Below, piece by piece: positions 1 through 9,097 of a stretch of 14,791 nucleotides of DNA. The position numbers and the translations under genes are program-made. The notes under the pieces are model-generated. The model was not told the origin of the DNA and ran no database searches. It saw nothing but the letters and a program-made list of their open reading frames with translations. The DNA comes from Larix sibirica (taxonomy: Eukaryota > Streptophyta > Pinopsida > Pinales > Pinaceae). The DNA lies in NCBI GenBank assembly GCA_004151065.3, contig NWUY0300103911.1:9057-23847 (forward strand). Reading direction: 5' to 3'. Position 1 is the first letter of the stretch. Each line of letters begins with the position of its first letter.

Positions 1-1048
1 TGAGACGCCATTCTTTTTCCTCTTGCAACAACAAATCTTCCTTTTTCTGTTCATAGCATTTCATGTCTTCAAATGTTTCATAATTTAAAGCGTTTGAGAA
101 ATTTGCAACCAACAATTTTTGAATTTTCTTTTCTAAATGGGCTAATTCCAACTTATCTTCCTGTTTCTGATTCTTGATCTAGATGGTTATGGCCTCCTTT
201 AAACCTTTCAACTTTTTGCAGAAATTCAAAACCGGATTAGCTTCTTGTACACCAAAATTTTGCCAAAAATTTCTCACCATGCTGCAAAAATTATCATCAC
301 TAAGCCATGAACTGTTGAATTTGAAGGGAAAAGAAAAATTTTGCCCATATTCTTCCAGCTGCAGAACAATCGGCCAATGGTCTGAGAATTTGGAGTCGAA
401 CACCCATGAACTATGTTTTCGGAAATGACCCAGAAGATCTGCCTTAACAAGAAAGCGATCCAAACTTTTATGTATTCCATCAATACCAAACCTACCATTT
501 GTCCATGTAGGCAGAAGCTTATGTGGCACCATATCAACAAAATTTGCCTTAGAAAAGAACTTGTTAAAGAAATGTGCCAAGTCATCCAACCTGGCTGTAG
601 ATCCCCAAATCTTTGATGCATTGCTGGTATAATTCAAATCTCCTGCAATGATTAGATCAGTTAAATTCAAAAGACCAGAGCCAAGTAGTGATTCCCAAAA
701 TCTCTGTCTCTCCCTGTAAGGTGCGTAACAATTGAGGATAGAAAGAGTTTGATGTAAACCACAAAAAGACCCTTTAAGAAAAATGCCCCAAGGTGTAGCA
801 AAGACTTTGAAGGAAAACAAAGAAGGGTTCCAAGCAACAGCAAGTCCTCATGACATACCACAAGAATTAACAGCAACAACTTCCCAATTGGGCAGAATTT
901 TACCAAGTTTAGAGATAGCAACTGAATCGTCACACATAGTTTCCTGGATCAGAACAATAGCGGGGCTAGTAGCTTTAAAGAGATTGGATAAGGCCTGAGC
1001 TCGGGGTACCTTACCCAATCCTTGCACATTAAGAGAAAGGATAGACAT
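1..1048 (-). pseudogene. LINE-A ORF2, N-terminal AP-like endonuclease domain (partial)
   Basis: ORF2 encodes the LINE endonuclease and reverse transcriptase. The endonuclease nicks target DNA to prime reverse transcription. One frame runs from the ATG at 1046-1048 to the left edge, with only two in-frame stops: TGA at 848-850 and TAG at 179-181. Family signatures seen are SLNVQGLG at the N terminus, QETM, a GDLN variant of the GDFN motif at 632-643, and SDHWPI with its catalytic Asp-His at 377-385. Past the second stop the same frame continues through a charged, Glu/Lys-rich linker ending in EKEWRL, typical of the stretch between endonuclease and RT. The start is chosen because it overlaps the end of ORF1. 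About 349 codons are present out of more than 1200 expected. Confidence 0.9.
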
Positions 1049-1050
1049 TA
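1046..1050 (-). promoter_or_regulatory. TAATG stop/start overlap between LINE-A ORF1 and ORF2
   Basis: On the minus strand the ORF1 TAA (1048-1050) and the ORF2 ATG (1046-1048) share one A. The ORF1 frame leading into this TAA is open from 1254 downward, so the junction is not a chance stop. The same arrangement in the insect LINE SART1 allows termination-reinitiation of ORF2. That mechanism here is inferred. Confidence 0.7.
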
Positions 1051-2312
1051 AGAACCTCCCAAAGAGGGGGACATCGCTCTAAGACCCTCTAAACTCATTT
1101 TTCCACCCACATCAGCTTCTTCCAATCTTTTCGATACAGGAGTGTAATTATCTAAACCCGGAATCAAAGTCTTGTCCAAATTCTTCTTCTTCTTACCCGA
1201 TGAATGGTGACATTCTGAAAATTTAGAGCTTGTAAGGGTTTTTCCATCAATCCACTACCCGGGTTTTTGGAGAAAATAGGTAAGGGGGGGAATTCCTCCC
1301 CCTTCTCAGAGAGAAGATATCCACTTTCTTTTAAAATGGAATTATCTACTGTGGATAAAGAACCAAAAGAGATATCTGATGGAATGTGAACAATTTCAGG
1401 CCCAATGTTAGATACAAAACCCAACTCCAAATAATTTTCAACTGGAATGATGTTAGGGTTTGAGGAGTCAGCACCAACATCTGACCCCAAGGCAAACTCA
1501 CCACCCAAGCTCCCAAGAATATCAGAAGGTATGTGAATAGGGTTTGAAGGGGCGGCACCTTCAACCGACCGGGAAGGGTGGGGAGAAATAGAATCAAAAC
1601 CGGTAGCAACTGTCTCCAGAGCACTAATCAAATTACGGTCAATCGGTGGAGTAGGGGAATCATGTTTCTCCAACAGTAAACCCGTAACAAGATCATGTCG
1701 CATCCTAATTTATCCATTTGAAATTCTTTTAGATAAGGCCTTTTGAGAGTTTTCAATAAATGCTAATTCATCAGAAGATAAAACAGGGAAGGGGTCGAGA
1801 GATCTAGCATCGAACTAACCCGAATCCGAGGAAAAATGCTTAAGTGGCCCAATTTTGGGGGAAGAATGCCTAGATGAAGAAGATCCCACATAAGATTTCC
1901 TGCTTCGAGGACAGTTAGCCTGGACATGCCCAACTTTGTGACAGGAAAAACATCTGAAAGGAATTTTGAAAAAATCAAGGGTTTGCCTCCAAACCCTACA
2001 GCCCCAAGCAATCTCCACTTTTGCAGGTAAACCCAATCGCATATCCAATTCAACCATGACCTTGGCATATCTCTTATCAATACCAAAAAGATTTTGTTTA
2101 TCCAATCTGACAAATCTACCCACTGCATTTGCCAAACCTATAATGACATCTTCGGTCCAAAGCTCAATGGGAAAGCCTGGAATGAGCATCCACAGGTGCC
2201 GAATAGCTTGATACTCTTTAAGGGGATCAAAATTAATATGCCAGTGTTTAAGAAACAATGAACCCTTCTTAAATTCCCAGAAACCAGAGAGTATTTTATC
2301 GATATTATTCAA
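1048..2312 (-). pseudogene. LINE-A ORF1 (gag-like, DUF4283-type plus CCHC zinc knuckle), broken
   Basis: ORF1 proteins of plant L1 elements bind the element RNA and help form the particle that carries it to the nucleus. The retained part starts within a DUF4283-type domain (WEFKKGSLFLKHW, then LIPGFPIELW). A CX2CX4HX4C zinc knuckle follows at 1911-1952 (CFSCHKVGHVQANC), then a Ser/Pro-rich tail and a basic KKKK patch. The main frame carries TAG at 1815-1817 and TAA at 1710-1712. A one-base loss between about 1254 and 1166 moves the C terminus to the next frame, which stays open to the TAA at 1048-1050 that overlaps ORF2. The other frame would stop at 1164-1166. The N-terminal half of the protein is missing. 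Confidence 0.85.
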
Positions 2313-3027
2313 TCATCAAAAGGTTTGTAAGGAGAAACTTTGAAGGTAAAACACATTTTTAATTTGAAAGTAACATGTTTCCATAATAACAAGAGTGGGT
2401 TTACATATAACAGAGCAGCATCTTGATGACATTGATACAATAACTTTGATTCCTGTATTCTACTTTAAATATAACTCATGGCTATGCCAAAGTGTATGGA
2501 AACCCAACCTCGGTCACTAAACAATGAACTTACAATATATCCAAACAAACCTCACATAATTTTGTTCAAATTCAAAGCTAATGTTAGCCATGTAGTCGAC
2601 TCCAAAAATATAGTAAAGTTGAATCTTTTGCATGCTTTAATTTACTAGTCACACTGCACAAGCCCTCTCTTAGTATATTACAAGCTATTATCAACACTCT
2701 ATGGACAATCTAACTCTTAACAAAAGAAGCCATAATCATGCGTCCTTTCTGAGGCTCTGTTGTAGTTGTGGCAACATAGGTGTCCTCATAAGAACAGTAT
2801 TTTCGTCTGCAAAATCAAGCATGAATGAGTAATATGTAGAGGAGTTTTGTAATAAGAAATAATTCCAACGTTATCTGTACAAAAATGAAAAGTCACCAAA
2901 GGTTTATCATGAAAAAGCCATAACAGTATGAAAACTTAAGTAGAAAACAGGAAATTGGTGACGAATTTGAGTGCCTGAATTAAAATGAAAAACATGGTAG
3001 TACTAGATACCAATTTTGTGTTTCAGC
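2313..3027. other. No certain gene; possible minus-strand terminal exon at 2736-2806
   Basis: No long frame is convincing here. One minus-strand segment looks like a last exon: a pyrimidine-rich tract ending TTTTGCAG, followed from 2806 to a TGA at 2736-2738 by 23 codons (DENTVLMRTPMLPQLQQS, then RKDA). A GTATCT donor-like site lies near 3010. A donor there gives the right phase, but the joined upstream frame has a TAG a few codons before the junction. A second frame in the same segment is also open for 31 codons (RKYCSYEDTY to FVKS). I do not recognise either peptide. At 2309-2467 a minus-strand frame of about 52 codons ends SPYKPFDD. It could be a frameshifted start of LINE-A ORF1 or chance. 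Confidence 0.25.
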
Positions 3028-3512
3028 TACCGATATGGATCAATACACCACCCCGGTGATAGTCCGATTACCAAATGGATGCATTGAGGCCTTAGGAACA
3101 TAGAAGCCTGACCACATCTAAGATTTCCATTCGCAACTGTATTTTGGTACAAAGGGAACGTTGTTGCAGAATTGAACAATGCAGCCTAATCCGAGATGGG
3201 TGGGTTTACAAATTCAAAATCCTAATGGGAGGGCTTTGCAGTTTCAAATTTCAAATGACCCTGCCATCCATTAATGTTGATTGTATTGGTTGGTCTTCCA
3301 TCAGAATATTTTGGTATGGGCACATGCGAATGGGGTTAGGCAGGATTGTGGTCATGTTCACAGAGCGTATACATCCATGGGTGTACATGATAGTGGACAT
3401 GCCTCGTGGGGAATGAACCAACAGAGAAGATGGAAATTTCTCACCGTAAAATTCATGCGCACTCAGGGTTACAGATGGATCAGGCTATGTCAAAGCCCCT
3501 GCAGCAGTCTTA
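3028..3512 (+). other. Unidentified coding-like stretch, decayed or chance
   Basis: After a pyrimidine-rich TTGTGTTTCAG acceptor-like site, one plus-strand frame reads TDMDQYTTPVIVRLPNGC and MQPNPRWVGLQIQNPNGR, with QNILVWAHANGVRQ further on. It is interrupted by stops at several points. A neighbouring frame then ends SGLQMDQAMSKPLQQS before a stop at about 3512. The composition resembles protein more than the flanking DNA does, but I recognise no family, and parts of the minus strand are also open. It could be a degraded host exon, part of an unknown mobile element, or nothing. Confidence 0.2.
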
Positions 3513-3659
3513 ATTAGATTGTTGCGGGGTTCATATTGGTTTCCTATCATCACTATCGATTGGCACGACAATCAACTCAACTCATCATGTAGCCCTAGAG
3601 CCTTGGTTAGTACAAAGTAAAGCACTTTCTTGAAGGGAGAATATTATTCATCCTATTGT

Positions 3660-3760
3660 AGGCCATTTAATGCGACGACAGTAAGCCGGTTAGCTGTTGG
3701 ATCTCAAGCATGTTGAGATCCAATGGCCAACTAGCTTGCTGCCGCCGCATTAAATGGCCT
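3660..3760. repeat. Imperfect inverted repeat (fold-back), 48-bp arms and 5-bp loop
   Basis: The left arm, 3660-3707, pairs with the right arm, 3713-3760, around the loop GCATG. Compared base by base, 40 of 48 positions match and all eight differences are A/G or C/T transitions. The arms are of equal length with no gaps. The patch is more GC-rich than its surroundings. Candidates are a small fold-back or MITE-like element or a hairpin-RNA precursor. No flanking target duplication was recognised. Confidence 0.85.
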
Positions 3761-4184
3761 GCGGCAGGTTGGATATTGAACGCCTTATTGAAGACCCGAC
3801 CCGGGAGATGTTGTAGTCCATCTGGGGAAAAAAACGATAGTAACCATCCCATTCCGCCTTGTACGAGCCCCCCACTGGCGCGTGGGATAAAGAGCAACTA
3901 AAACACCCCTTTATTCCAACGTACTTTTCCATAATTCTGGTCAAAATTGTTCATGGAAATTTTTGCTTACTTAAATTTGCAATTTTAGAAATCATAGTTG
4001 CTCATTCTAGACTAAATGTCGGATTCTGAAACTACCGAACTAGTTGAAATCACGATTTGAACAACCAAAATTGTAGTATGGGAGATTATACCTCTTCCTA
4101 CCTCTGTCGGATTTCGACAGATCGGGGGTGTTTTGGTTTTTTGGTATAGTTATCCCCCCACTGGGGTGAACTTCACAAAGTGCC
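3761..4184. other. No gene seen; GC-richer patch grading into AT-rich DNA
   Basis: Positions 3761-3895 continue the GC-rich composition of the fold-back, with CCCGACCCGGG near 3800 and GGCGCGTGGG near 3880. Both strands carry short open frames (63-76 codons) but nothing recognisable. A small hairpin, CTGTCG-gattt-CGACAG, lies near 4106-4122. The GC-rich part may belong to the same unknown element as the fold-back. Confidence 0.4.
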
Positions 4185-4566
4185 ATAACCCCAACAATAG
4201 TTGAAATGCTAGCAACACGTTACTCAAAATTGTCTGGACTCCTTACATTATCAGACTTCCATTTCGAACGATGAACAACAACTTACTCATTTCATCTTTC
4301 TCCTCATCCTCTATAACCCCAACAATAGCTGAAATGCCATCAACATGTTACTCAAAATTGTCTAGACTCGTTACATTATCAGACTTCTGTTACGAACGAT
4401 GAACAACAACTTACTCAGTTCATCTTTCTCCTCATCCTCTATAACCCCACCAATCGCTGAAATGCCAACAACACCTTACTCAAAATTGTCTGGACTCCTT
4501 ACATTATCAGACTTCCGTTACGAATGATGAACAACAACTTACTCAGTTCATCTTTCTCCTCATCCT
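4185..4566. repeat. Tandem repeat, 128-bp unit, three copies
   Basis: Copies begin with ATAACCCC at 4185, 4313 and 4441, an exact period of 128 bp. The third ends near 4566. The copies differ by scattered substitutions and no indels. Each contains TTACTCAAAATTGTCT and ends in a CT-rich ATCTTTCTCCTCATCCT stretch. The unit is not a multiple of three, so it is not a protein repeat. Copy number suggests a local minisatellite. Confidence 0.95.
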
Positions 4567-5210
4567 ATGCTTCTTATTCTTCGTCCTTTTTCTTACCCTT
4601 TTTCTTTTGATTATTCCTTCTTCTTAGTACCATTATGCATTTTCTCTTTTTTTTAGCAACATCTTATTTTATTGAAATTTTCTCTTTTTTTAGCAACATT
4701 TTCTCTCTTTTTGAGCAACATCTTCTTTTATTGAGGTCAAAAATTGATACCTTGTATCAATCTTCTTCTTTCACTTTGATTCAATTCAAAAAACTTGTTC
4801 ATGCTAATCATGTAGGCATTATGCCAGATATAAATTGGTTTGTTCCTCTAAAGACAATGTTCCACATCCTAAGTGGCCATATATAAATTGGTTTTGTTTC
4901 TTTAAAGACAATGTCTAGTATGTAATAGTTTTATTTTTTTAATAAGTTAAATGTTTTATGTTTTGAATTTTTAAAATCATTTTTGTTGAAATGTGATGAT
5001 GAAAAAATTACTGATATCATTATTTTCATTAAATAAATTGTGTTTTTTTACAAAAATGGATTCAACTTCCTTAAAAAAGATTCTACATATCCAAAACATT
5101 GAATATTTAACTTACTCATTTTCTCTATTCCACATCAGGTGTTCCTCTAATGACATTGTTCCACCTTTTTAACAACTTTGGTGTTGTATTTTCTAAGTAC
5201 GTAATTTATA
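4567..5210. other. AT-rich spacer with degenerate short repeats, no gene
   Basis: From about 4636 to 4735 a pyrimidine-rich stretch repeats the pattern TTTTCTCTTTTTTTAGCAAC about three times. Two direct copies of ATATAAATTGGTTTTGTT followed by AAAGACAATGT occur near 4830-4862 and 4878-4912, about 50 bp apart. A related TTCCTCTAATGACATTGTTCC is near 5142. An open frame at 4635-4886 falls in this low-complexity DNA and has no recognisable domain. Confidence 0.6.
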
Positions 5211-5223
5211 TTCAATACATAGA
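5211..5223 (+). repeat. Candidate left target-site duplication of LINE-B
   Basis: TTCAATACATAGA lies one base before the run of eight T that marks the poly(A) end of LINE-B. A near copy, TTCATACATAGA, sits at 12206-12217, about 7 kb away and just beyond the LINE-B 5' UTR. The two differ by one inserted A. Position and match fit a target-site duplication that has since mutated. Confidence 0.5.
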
Positions 5224-5224
5224 A

Positions 5225-5232
5225 TTTTTTTT
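5225..5232 (-). other. Short poly(A) tail of LINE-B
   Basis: Eight T on the plus strand read as eight A at the minus-strand 3' end. Just upstream is TTTTATACTTTTAATATTAA, then CATTTTTCGTGTG, a layout common at the 3' ends of plant L1 elements. Confidence 0.65.
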
Positions 5233-5661
5233 CACACGAAAAATGTCTATACTTAATATTAAAAGTATAAAAGCAATACAGAAAAGTTCCAGCAAAAACC
5301 CAAATACAAAGATTCACCCAGAATCCGTTTATAGAAAACAACAGGAAATGCCATTCTACCACATAGGATAAACCACAGCATCATAATAAACTAGTATATA
5401 CCAATCCTCAATGGAGTCTCAACACCCCCGACGACCAACTCGAAAAATGCATAAAGAGAAAAGCTAAAAAAGAATGGCATAGAGGACGCCACCGATGCAA
5501 AAATGAAACATAAACTGGAAAAAAAAACCGCAAAGGAGCGGCTAGGTTGCCGAAAGTCTAGAGAGACCCCCACAGACAGTAAGAAGCATAAAAAACTACT
5601 TAATGATAAGTTCGACAGAGATAAAAGGTACATAACAAAGTGGACAAAATAGTAAGGGTCC
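5233..5661 (-). other. LINE-B 3' UTR
   Basis: This lies between the inferred ORF2 stop (TAA at 5662-5664) and the poly(A) tail. It contains a 110-codon frame overlapping the end of ORF2 (5391-5723, minus), rich in Phe, Leu and Ser with hydrophobic runs. I treat this as chance because it matches no LINE protein. No other structure was recognised. Confidence 0.55.
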
Positions 5662-6620
5662 TTAGCAATAGAACAAACGCCAATGGCCAAAAAAAGTTGC
5701 TTCCTCCCCCGACCGAAGCTCATAATATATAAGACCCTCTATTGCCTAGAGGCCCCGCCAGGACAGTTCGTTAGATGTATTGTTATGTTCCCAAAATATG
5801 TGTATGATGGAGGTCTCCAGGCATAATCCAAAAAGAAGTTGGGTTTGGTCCAACTAAGAAGTGAGGGCGAGTGCATTGATAGTGGCGACTGAGTTTGTCC
5901 AGTTCACAATAGTCGTAGCATCACCAACAATCTGATAGAAAGATATATTGGACTGAGTAGAGAAATATAAAATAAGCCATACCGCCAATAATTCACCTTT
6001 CGTATTTGTACCACTACCACCGCACATCCATAGATTGAACCGATCTTCTTTGTCACATTCTATATAAGCCCCCACACCACACCGACCCGAAGATAATAGC
6101 GTTGCACCATCAAGCCGAGCTCGATTACCCGATCGAAGAAGAAGAGGTGTCCAGGGAAGCTGGTCCACAAGCTGTAGATGCCCCCTCTGTGAGTAATCGA
6201 AGTCCTTTGAGAGTGACATAACTGAACAAGCCACTCGACCAGGATCAGAGATGAGGATTTCAAATATGACACGATTGCGCGCTTTCCAAATATCCCAAGA
6301 GACCAGACAAGACAGCGCCTCCCGAGAGTTTATCAAATTTAAATGCAGAGCAGAAGAGCTTCTATAAAGAAGTATTAGTCTCATCCAATAGAAAAGGGCG
6401 TTGTTGATCAATAGATGCCCAAACTCTCACCATAAAAGAACAAGTAACAAAGAGATGATCAAAATTTTCATCTTCAAGGTGATAGAGGGAGCATATGTTC
6501 GGGCCCAGAAACCCCCGCTTTTGTAGGTTTTCCCAAATTAGGGTCTTACCCTCAAGCAGAATCCACATAAATATTATCACCTTGAGAGCAATGCCCCACT
6601 TCCAACAACATATATGCCAC
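5662..6620 (-). other. LINE-B ORF2 zf-RVT and RNase H domains
   Basis: The zf-RVT region reads KVIIFMWILLEGKTLIWENL, then RGFLGPNICSLYHLEDENFD and HLFVTC. The second Cys of the usual CxxC is Tyr here. After a frame change near 6365 comes SWDIWKARNRVIFE. The RNase H keeps its acidic residues: Asp at 6109-6111 (LDGATL), Glu at 5992-5994 (KGELLAVW) and Asp at 5920-5922 (VGDATTIVNW). Past a TAG at 5854-5856 the frame continues with HIFWEHNNTSNELSWRGL, matching the HxxREx-N...AD.LS pattern that ends this domain, then a short tail to TAA at 5662. Confidence 0.85.
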
Positions 6621-7357
6621 CATTTGTCAATCCAGTGAAAATATGAGCAGATAGCATCGTAATCCAATTTAGTGGTGATGGAACCGTCCTTTGTATTCCA
6701 TGACCGAAGGAGTCTGTCATCAACATCCACAAGCTTGATATTTGCACAATGTAGTTCTAGTGTATATGTTCTCCATTCAACCGCCATAGAACCAGTCAAG
6801 CCCAGCTGAGTGGCCCTTAGCCAAGAGTTAAACCTCGCATTCGGACTATTTTTTATCACAATGTGATATAGAGAGTAGTAACCCCTGCATCTCATATGAT
6901 ATACCAGTGAAGTCGAGAGCTTGAAATTAACTGTACCTCCCACAATTAGATCCTCACCTAAAAAAATATGTCGACCATTTCCAAGATACCAGGTGAGCCA
7001 ATCCACCACCACCAGGAAGGAGGAGAGCAATCCCGCCCAGATGTTTGAGATGCCCTTATTTTTTTTAACCCTAGATCTTATCCATTGTATCGTTTACAAC
7101 TTCCCGATGTATTTATCTTTTAAAATGCTCCCCTTGATGGAATCAACTGATAAAGCTCGCCAAAGGCTCTTTGCTAGTAGGGTTGTCGAGAATGAAAAGA
7201 TGTTTTTAATAGCCTAGCCACCCTGCGCAAAGGGTCTAGCTAACTTGGCCCAATCCACTAAATGGATCTTTGATTTTCCATTCCCTAACCAGATAAAATG
7301 ATGGATTTTACGGCGAATACTTTATAATATAGACTTTGGGACCCTACAAAGGGAAAA

Positions 7358-8600
7358 CTAGTAAACCCCAAATATTTGGAGAACCAACTTTGCAAGTATG
7401 AGGCGCCCTCCACTGGATAACCATCGCCATTTCCAATGATTAATACGCTTGTCGAATTTTTTAAGGAGCCACTGCCAATCCGGAATCCTGTATCCATTTG
7501 GCTTAAAAAAATAACCAAGGTATTTAGTACCATCAATCAATTCGCTTATATTAAAAGGAAGGATAGCAGAGATGTCTTGGAGCTCAGTATTCCCCAGGTT
7601 ATGTTTCAATAAACGAGACTTCCCTTCGTTTATTAACATTCGAGAACAGTGACAAAAACATTGAAGAATCCGCCAACTATGAACCCAGTCCTGTAAGTCA
7701 TCAAGCACAAATAACATCACATCGTCAACAAAAAATTGATGAGTGATAGAGATATGAGGCGATACCTGCACCCCATAAATCAATCAATCATTTTTTTCTT
7801 TAATAAAATGTCTGTTGAGACCTTCAATCACGATAAGGAACAATAGTGGAGAAAAGGGGCACCCTTGTCGTAAGCCCCGCGAAGCAGAAACAAAATCAGT
7901 GGGGCAACCATTGATAAGTATGGAGTAGTTTACAGACGTTATACATGCCATAATCCATTTAATGGCGGCCCACGTAATGGAAATTTGAAAAAGAGCCAGC
8001 CGGAGGAAACTCCAGTTCACTTTATCATATGCTCTAGTAAGATCCAGTTGGAGTATTAAAGATTGAAGGCCCTTGGATTTAATACTGTGAAATACCTCCT
8101 GTGCCACCCCCACTGTGTCGAGGATCTGTCGGTTATCTAAAAAATCGTATTGTTCCATGGAGAGCCCTCGAGAAAGAACCGGCTTGATTTTGCACACTAT
8201 GCTATTGGAAATAACTTTATATGCAAGGTTATAGAGGGAAATGGGCCGAAAATCCATAAATGATGATGGATTGGAAACCTTGGGTATGAGGACCAAAAAT
8301 GTAGCATTGAGTGCCGCTGGAACCATCCCCTTTATACGATTTTCTTCCACCATCTCTAGTATATCTTGGCCCATGATATCAAAGAAGTCCAAGAAGAGTT
8401 CCGCGATCCATCCATCTGGGCTCGGGCTCTTGTCTTTAGCGAAATCACATAGAAATGAGTGAATCTCCTTCAGGGACACTGAGAGAAAGATATCGTTATC
8501 TTCTTGCTCATAAAATAATATGGGGAAATCTTTAATAACCTCAATTTGATCCCCAATCGACGGAATACTAGGATCATGATAATATTCAATGAAAAAAGAT
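7358..8600 (-). other. LINE-B ORF2 reverse transcriptase domain
   Basis: The RT core is easy to read: LVLIPKVSNPSSFMDFRPIS, then LDLTRAYDKVNW with the first catalytic Asp at 8042-8044, GLRQGCPFSPLLF, and FVDD at 7721-7732 carrying the other two Asp (usually YADD or FADD). TGA at 7784-7786 falls between the last two motifs, next to a spot where related proteins read on without a break. The thumb segment KYLGYFFKPNG and HWKWRWLSSGGRLIL follows, up to TAG at 7358-7360. Confidence 0.92.
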
Positions 8601-9097
8601 ATGGCTTCCCCCTGTAGGTCCCCCAGTTCCGAAATAGTATCTTCGGAACTATCCTTTATATGCCAAATCATGTTAGATATCCTTCTTCCATTTGAAAATC
8701 TGTGAATTTTTTTTGTATTACTGTCTCCCACAGAGACACGCAAAGCCCGACTTTTTAGTCGCCAAGTGGCCTCGTCCCTATTCAAGAACTGAAGATGCAT
8801 ACTCTCCAGGTCCACCAGCAGTGAATGATCCCCCTCCGGGAGAGGAAAGCCCTGAAAATTTTCATTTAAATACTTAATATGAGAGTCTATGTCTAATAGT
8901 TCCAACCTATCTGCTTTTTTGCGTTCTTTCACCTAGAGTTTGACCACCAACTCTAAGTGGCATAGTTTATCCAATAATCTTTTAGTCGGAAAGCTTGTCC
9001 CAGCCCCAGTAAAACCACACCATTCAACACATACAAAGGATTTGAAATCGTCCGACTGGAGCAATGAATGATTAAATTTGAACGGGTAAGGAATCCT

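Larger units (their letters stand above)
1..2312 (-). mobile_element. LINE-A, L1-type non-LTR retrotransposon, partial
   Basis: This is a minus-strand LINE copy. Reading leftward it has the DUF4283-type and zinc-knuckle part of ORF1, a low-complexity ORF1 tail, a stop/start overlap, and then the endonuclease part of ORF2, which is still open at position 1. The reverse transcriptase and the 3' end must lie beyond the left edge. Recognisable ORF1 similarity begins inside the DUF4283 domain near 2312, so the copy looks 5' truncated, as is common for LINEs. A frameshifted continuation up to about 2467 cannot be excluded. Its ORF1 and ORF2 differ clearly from LINE-B, so it is a separate family. 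Target-site duplications cannot be checked because only one end is present. Confidence 0.9.

Noticed and set aside
3770-3890. Possible SINE with a pol III B-box-like GGGTCGGGTCTTC on the minus strand
   Set aside because: It does not match the B-box pattern well, no A-box was found at the right distance, and no tail is present.
3667-3944. Two overlapping minus-strand frames (64-76 codons) across the GC-rich patch
   Set aside because: They read through the inverted repeat in two frames at once and show no recognisable motif.
4635-4886. 83-codon plus-strand frame
   Set aside because: It lies in T-rich degenerate repeats; the Phe/Leu-rich product reflects base composition.
5391-5723. 110-codon minus-strand frame with hydrophobic runs, starting with ATG
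   Set aside because: It overlaps the end of LINE-B ORF2 in another frame and fills its 3' UTR. Its composition follows the T-rich DNA and no domain is visible.
7285-7536. Minus-strand frame overlapping the RT thumb region
   Set aside because: The LINE frame with KYLGYFFKPNG and WKWRWLSSGGRLIL covers most of this stretch; this one is its shadow.
8241-8462. Plus-strand frame of 73 codons
   Set aside because: Antisense shadow of the LINE-B RT domain.
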